NCBI GenBank assembly: GCA_030040475.1 | Contig: JASHTQ010000400.1 | Span: 1 to 36,111 of the forward strand | DNA: 36,111 nt | DNA from: Streptosporangiaceae bacterium | GTDB lineage: Bacteria > Actinomycetota > Actinomycetes > Streptosporangiales > Streptosporangiaceae | Reading direction: 5' to 3' | Part shown: positions 33,279 through 36,111 of the stretch, in pieces | Position numbering within the stretch: the first letter of the stretch is position 1 | How the letters are laid out: each line of letters opens with the position of its first letter | Notes under the pieces: generated by a model | Told to the model about the DNA's origin: nothing | The model's database searches: none | What the model saw: only the letters and a program-made list of their open reading frames with translations | Program-made: the position numbers and the translations under genes

Positions 33279-33319
33279 TTAGGCGGGTACACGGGACCGG
33301 TCGCGCCTAAGCCGCGACC
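33279..33319 (+). promoter_or_regulatory. Leader with two mutually exclusive stems (candidate RNA switch)
   Basis: TTAGGCG (33279-33285) can pair with CGCCTAA (33304-33310). GGTCGCG (33299-33305) can pair with CGCGACC (33313-33319) around the loop CCTAAGC. Both stems are perfect 7-bp and share 33304-33310, so only one can form. GGACC (33294-33298) and GGTCC (33326-33330) can extend the second. No known riboswitch consensus was recognised. Confidence 0.4.
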
Positions 33320-33391
33320 ATGGTAGGTCCGCCACGCCGGCCGGTAGAGGCCCGCGTTCAGTCAACCGGGACGCACGTAGGAGGATGCACG

Positions 33392-33853
33392 ATGTCGATT
33401 CGACATAAGGCAGGCACCATCGCCGGAACGATGGCAGTAACTCTGGCGTTTTCAGCAGGAACGGCTAGCGCGCACACGGAGTCGTTCAATCAAAGGGCAG
33501 CGTCATATGTCAAGGCGTTCATTGGGACAGTTCCTTACACCTATGGCGGTACCTCTCCGGCCACTGGGTTCGACTGCAGCGGGCTGGCCCAGTACGTGTA
33601 CCGTCACTACGGCAAGTCGATCCCCCGGACGGCCGAGGGACAGTTCGAGTACTTCCGCCGCGAGAGCAAGCGCGCGGCATGGGGCGGGGACCTCGTGTTC
33701 TTCCACGAGACGTCGGATCCCAACAGCTACGTCTACCACGTGGCCATCTACGAAGGCGGCAACCACATCGTCTCTGCCATCGATTACGGGCAGGGGATCG
33801 GCTGGCAGACCATCTGGACCAGCGACGTGACGTTCGGAACGATCACCCACTGA
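33392..33853 (+). CDS. Secreted NlpC/P60 family cysteine peptidase
   Basis: A 153-aa exported protein made of only a signal peptide and an NlpC/P60 domain. The signal is MSIRHKAGTIAG, then a hydrophobic core and ASA before His 28. The catalytic Cys is C62 in TGFDCSGLAQYVY, and the catalytic His is probably H116 in YHVAIYEGG. The family cleaves D-Glu-diaminopimelate type bonds in peptidoglycan peptides. The YTYGGTSPATGFDCSG and RTAEGQ segments are canonical. No coiled coil, SH3 or LysM module is attached, so targeting must come from elsewhere. ATG 33392 has AGGAGG upstream; the longer frame from 33320 runs through the leader RNA. Expression is probably controlled by that leader and the dyads upstream. 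Confidence 0.93.
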   Translation: MSIRHKAGTIAGTMAVTLAFSAGTASAHTESFNQRAASYVKAFIGTVPYTYGGTSPATGFDCSGLAQYVYRHYGKSIPRTAEGQFEYFRRESKRAAWGGDLVFFHETSDPNSYVYHVAIYEGGNHIVSAIDYGQGIGWQTIWTSDVTFGTITH

Positions 33854-33899
33854 AGCCCGGCGCGAGGGGCGAGGGAAGGCGCTTCATCGGCGGCCAGCA

Positions 33900-33932
33900 G
33901 GCGGCGGCCGCCGAGGCCGCCGAGGCCGCCGA
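33900..33932. repeat. GGCCGCCGA 9-bp repeat between convergent genes
   Basis: GCGGCGGCCGCC is followed by near-identical GAGGCCGCC units in the 86-bp gap between the NlpC/P60 stop and the next gene's stop. The segment can fold into a GC-rich stem (GGCGGC with GCCGCC) and may act as a bidirectional transcription end, without a T-run. Confidence 0.4.
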
Positions 33933-33939
33933 ATCAGCC

Positions 33940-34629
33940 TCAGCCCGCGGTCAGCGTGATGCTCCACGAACATTCCGAGTTGACCTCGAGATGGTAGGAG
34001 CCGCCCTGGTTCTGCGGGTAGAGCGTCGTGGTCTGGCTGCCGCCCGAGCCGAGCGCGTTAGCGATTGACTGGTCGTCGTACGACAGGCTGGAAGGGCTTC
34101 CGCTGACCATGTCCGCGATGAAGTTGCCCGGGTCCCCGAACGCCGAACAGTCGTAGCTGTAGTGCGCGATCACCGTTGAGCTGTTGACCACGAACGACGC
34201 CGAGTTCCGGATGCCGCTGCCGGAGAACGTCATCAGCACGCCGGACGGCGGGCTGGACGTGGCCGCGGCGGGAGCAGCAGCGGTGACGGTCACGGTCGGC
34301 CTGGCGACGGCGGCGGGCCTGGCGGTCTCGGTAACGGTAACTGCAGGCGCCGGAGCCGCCGTCGCGGTGACGGTCACGGTCGGCGCCGGAGCGGGCTTGG
34401 CCGTGCCCGCTCCGGCGGCGCCAATCGCCACGCCGACGAACAGGACCGTGAGGACGGCACCCGAACCGAGTAGCACGTTGCGGAGGCGGCGGCGTGGCCG
34501 TGTAGCGGCCGGATCACGGAGACCGTCCAGGCCCGGCAGATGGCTGCCGCCCGCCGGCGGCTGACCCGATGAGGGCTGGGGCGGCAGGCTCGACGATTGG
34601 CGGGAACCGCTGTGCAGCTGCTGGGTCAT
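33940..34629 (-). CDS. Membrane-anchored protein with Val/Thr-Pro linker, unknown function
   Basis: A 229-aa protein with no recognised family. Residues 1-50 are polar and Pro/Ser-rich and end in RPRRRLR. A helix follows at about 52-74 (VLLGSGAVLTVLFVGVAIGAAG). Then comes a linker with repeated TVTVTA and AVTVTE segments at about 84-118. The outer domain of about 100 residues (GVLMTFSGSGIRNSASFVV, then YDCSAFGDPGNFIADM and VNSECSWSITLTAG) has two cysteines that may form a disulfide. It looks like an outside-facing beta-sandwich sensor or adhesion domain common in actinomycete membrane proteins. ATG 34629 follows AGGAGAGG at some distance. Confidence 0.75.
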   Translation of the reverse strand: MTQQLHSGSRQSSSLPPQPSSGQPPAGGSHLPGLDGLRDPAATRPRRRLRNVLLGSGAVLTVLFVGVAIGAAGAGTAKPAPAPTVTVTATAAPAPAVTVTETARPAAVARPTVTVTAAAPAAATSSPPSGVLMTFSGSGIRNSASFVVNSSTVIAHYSYDCSAFGDPGNFIADMVSGSPSSLSYDDQSIANALGSGGSQTTTLYPQNQGGSYHLEVNSECSWSITLTAG

Positions 34630-34801
34630 GGGGGTGACGCACCTCTCCTGTGTGTCGAGTCCTCTGTGTCGGGCGCGGCCGGAATCCGCGCCCGGCCTGT
34701 AGGAGTGGGCAGGCCGGGCCGGGCCAACGCTTTGCCGATGTGACGCCTGACACACCGTCGGCTGGGCTGCCAGCCCTCACCTAGGGTCAGCGTCGGGACT
34801 C

Positions 34802-34847
34802 TTGACTTTGCAATACAAAGCAAGCTAGCTTTGCGATACAAAGTCAA
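34802..34847. promoter_or_regulatory. Double operator CTTTG-N5-CAAAG with outer dyad
   Basis: CTTTGCAATACAAAG (34806-34820) and CTTTGCGATACAAAG (34829-34843) are near-identical dyads 23 bp apart. TTGACTTTG (34802-34810) and CAAAGTCAA (34839-34847) also form a perfect outer inverted repeat around a central GCTAGC. The block lies directly before GGAGGAG and the ATG of the membrane-protein gene. It is probably bound by the small winged-helix regulator encoded in the same operon, giving autoregulation. Confidence 0.65.
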
Positions 34848-34860
34848 CGGAGGAGTCGGC

Positions 34861-35589
34861 ATGAACGGCGGAATCGACATGAAAGACGGCACGGGCACGG
34901 ACATGGACGAGGGCCCGGACCACGGCGGGAGCGCGGACCACGGCGGGAGCGCGGACCAGTACGAGGGCGCGGACCTGGATCTACAGGGCGCGTCGGCCAT
35001 CATGCAGGAGGCGCGCGATCGAGCCCAGCACGAACTGGGCATCAGGCGACCGCTGCTGTTCGCGAGCGGCGGACTGGCCTGGCTGATCGGCTACGGCGCG
35101 ATCTGGCTGTCCGTTCGCGGACAGCGGCCCTACGATGGGCCGACGCCGGCCGCGGCGGCAGTGCTTGTGCTGCTCGTCGGGACGGCCGTGGCCATCACCG
35201 CCTCGGCGGTCGGCCGGGCGGCCAGCGGCGTCGGCGGCGTGTCCTCGCGGCAGCGGCGCATCGGTGTCCTGTCTCTAGTGCTCGGCTACGCGGGAGTGCT
35301 CACGCTGGAAGCCGCTCTCGCCCATGCGGGCGCAAGCCAGTCGGTGGTGCACGGCGTGTTCCAGGCGGCCGCACCCATCCTGGTGACGGGCTTGGTCTAC
35401 GTGGCCAGTTCCGCTGTCCGGATGGACTGGATCCTCTTCGGGCTCGGGATCTGGCTGGTCGTCGTGGCCGCGGGCAGCGCGTTCGCGGGCCCGGTAGGGG
35501 TCTGGGCCGTCAACGCCCTGGCGGGCGGCTGCGGGTTCCTCCTGATAGCGGCCGTCTATCCTGCCCTGGGACCGTCGCGTGAGCGATGA
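34861..35589 (+). CDS. Membrane protein paired with a winged-helix regulator
   Basis: A 242-aa protein. The head is rich in Asp, Gly and Met and includes two copies of DHGGSA. A linker helix (IMQEARDRAQHELGI) follows, then about six membrane helices from about residue 65 (LLFASGGLAWLIGYGAIWL). No family function is known to me, but this type of membrane protein is found coupled to small wHTH regulators in actinomycetes. ATG 34861 has GGAGGAG upstream. Its end overlaps the regulator start by 11 bp, so the two are translationally coupled and transcribed from the double-operator promoter. A role in sensing or transport is only inferred. Confidence 0.8.
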   Translation: MNGGIDMKDGTGTDMDEGPDHGGSADHGGSADQYEGADLDLQGASAIMQEARDRAQHELGIRRPLLFASGGLAWLIGYGAIWLSVRGQRPYDGPTPAAAAVLVLLVGTAVAITASAVGRAASGVGGVSSRQRRIGVLSLVLGYAGVLTLEAALAHAGASQSVVHGVFQAAAPILVTGLVYVASSAVRMDWILFGLGIWLVVVAAGSAFAGPVGVWAVNALAGGCGFLLIAAVYPALGPSRER

Positions 35590-35893
35590 CGGGCTCGATC
35601 CGGTCATCCACGCACCCGCGCGGCTGCGCTTGATGGTGACGCTCGCGGCGCTCCGCGCCGGCGACAACCTATCCTTCACCAGGCTGCAGGACCTGATCGG
35701 ACTGACGCCCGGCAACCTCATCACCCATCTGCGGAAGCTGGAAGACGCCGGATACGTACGGATGGAAAAGTCCGGCAGCGGCGTCAACGCGCTGACATCG
35801 GTCTCGCTGACCGGCGCTGGCCGGGAGGCACTCGATCGGTACACCAGCGTGCTCAGGAAACTGCTCGACACGGTGGAGCCTGCGGAGCAATGA
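35579..35893 (+). CDS. Small winged-helix transcriptional regulator
   Basis: A 104-aa single-domain regulator of the ArsR/PadR-like HTH_27 type. It has HAPARLRLMVTLAALRAGD, then the recognition region FTRLQDLIGLTPGNLITHL and the wing EDAGYVRMEKSGSGVNALTSV. No metal-binding cysteines are present, so it is not a classic ArsR metal sensor. GTG 35579 overlaps the membrane-protein gene. The likely target is the CTTTG-N5-CAAAG pair upstream of that gene; the signal it senses is unknown. Confidence 0.9.
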   Translation: MSDDGLDPVIHAPARLRLMVTLAALRAGDNLSFTRLQDLIGLTPGNLITHLRKLEDAGYVRMEKSGSGVNALTSVSLTGAGREALDRYTSVLRKLLDTVEPAEQ

Positions 35894-35910
35894 AGGTGGC
35901 GGGTCCGGCG

Positions 35911-36111
35911 TCAGGCGACGTTGATGTTGGAGGCGTGCAGGGCGGTGTACCAGGCGGTGTAGTCCTGGGCGGTGGTGCCGTAGCCGGGGCCGGGCTGGAG
36001 CAGGTCGGCGACGGTGATGAAGTCGCCGAGCATGGTCGTGTACTGGGCGCGGTGGACGGCGGGCTGCAGGGCGGGGGTGGCCAGGATGTGCTCGGCCTGG
36101 GCGCGGACGGC
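35911..36111 (-). CDS. C-terminal 66 residues of an unrecognised protein (runs off the window)
   Basis: The minus strand from the window end is open for 66 codons to a TGA at 35911. It reads AEHILATPALQPAVHRAQY, then FITVADLLQPGPGYGTTAQ and DYTAWYTALHASNINVA, with strongly GC-rich third positions. The aromatic, Asn-rich end suggests a folded enzyme C-terminus. I cannot name the family. Confidence 0.65.
   Translation of the reverse strand, partial: AVRAQAEHILATPALQPAVHRAQYTTMLGDFITVADLLQPGPGYGTTAQDYTAWYTALHASNINVA

Larger units (their letters stand above)
32531..33391. other. 861-bp intergenic region upstream of the NlpC/P60 gene
   Basis: The left third (32570-32670) is a pyrimidine-rich tract with three copies of a CGTGCCTTCC unit. 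The middle shows no gene or clear signal. From about 33100 it becomes AT-rich and holds two perfect dyads (33114-33132, 33165-33181), a TATAAT box at 33245-33250 and a leader with alternative hairpins (33279-33319). It then ends with AGGAGG seven bases before the NlpC/P60 ATG. Confidence 0.6.

Noticed and set aside
33257..33391. ydaO-type c-di-AMP riboswitch
   Set aside because: The conserved blocks of that class (GGG-GAATC like and CCGTCAGCTAAC like) are not seen, although the gene type fits. Kept only as an unclassified leader.
34184..34564. 126-codon plus-strand frame rich in Val and Thr
   Set aside because: It is antisense to the Val/Thr-Pro linker of the minus-strand membrane protein; the repeat reads similarly on both strands.

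Overview
The window is high-GC DNA with frequent GTG starts, Shine-Dalgarno motifs and start/stop overlaps of the ATGA/GTGA kind. Its gene content (a Nei2-type DNA glycosylase, an LCP-family protein, a SARP-type regulator remnant, an NlpC/P60 protein) fits an actinomycete chromosome (Actinomycetota). The genus cannot be read from the sequence. I see no rRNA, tRNA, CRISPR array, transposase or origin.

Layout. (1) 1-3678: a decayed SARP-type regulator on the minus strand, a PEBP/YbhB-like lipoprotein, a one-TM protein with a disordered TGPQ-repeat tail, and a Nei2-like glycosylase. (2) 3819-27627: a large Wzx/Wzy-type exopolysaccharide or capsule locus built as two converging operons. The rightward arm holds a nucleotide-sugar dehydrogenase, a truncated methyltransferase, a GT2, a Wzy-like polymerase, two GT4 enzymes, a methyltransferase, a Wzx-like flippase, another methyltransferase and a second GT2. 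The leftward arm, in transcription order, holds a WecA/MraY-like initiating transferase, a WbuB-like GT4, an atypical SDR, a heparinase II/III-like protein, a bi-domain oxidoreductase and a 57-aa ORF; a minus-strand FkbM-type methyltransferase lies where the arms meet. Next to these are a Wzz/Wzc-like BY-kinase, a divergent low-molecular-weight tyrosine phosphatase (Wzb-like) and a PglF/CapD-type 4,6-dehydratase. (3) 28234-32530: an LCP-family protein, a divergent MarR/SDR pair, a VOC protein and an acyltransferase-3. (4) 32531-36111: a long AT-rich control region before a secreted NlpC/P60 protein, an anchored Val/Thr-repeat protein, a membrane protein coupled to a small winged-helix regulator behind paired CTTTG-N5-CAAAG operators, and the 3' end of an unrecognised gene.

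Proposed pathway: PglF-like and dehydrogenase enzymes make nucleotide sugars; the WecA-like enzyme loads the first sugar phosphate on undecaprenyl phosphate; GT2/GT4 enzymes extend the unit; methyltransferases may decorate it; Wzx flips it, Wzy polymerises it, and the BY-kinase/phosphatase pair controls chain length. The LCP protein may attach product to the wall. These roles are inferred from families.

The most notable structure is the scarring of the middle of the locus (about 5.07-16.23 kb). At its left edge the dehydrogenase has lost its normal stop and reads through a truncated methyltransferase. At its right edge a short ORF coupled to the oxidoreductase changes composition midway. Inside, pieces of the GT2 gene lie after the flippase and pieces of the flippase gene lie before the GT2, the footprint of a tandem duplication followed by reciprocal decay. 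I read this as an exchangeable serotype-like cassette between conserved flanks. A second candidate is the leader of the NlpC/P60 gene, which can form two mutually exclusive perfect 7-bp stems downstream of a TATAAT box.
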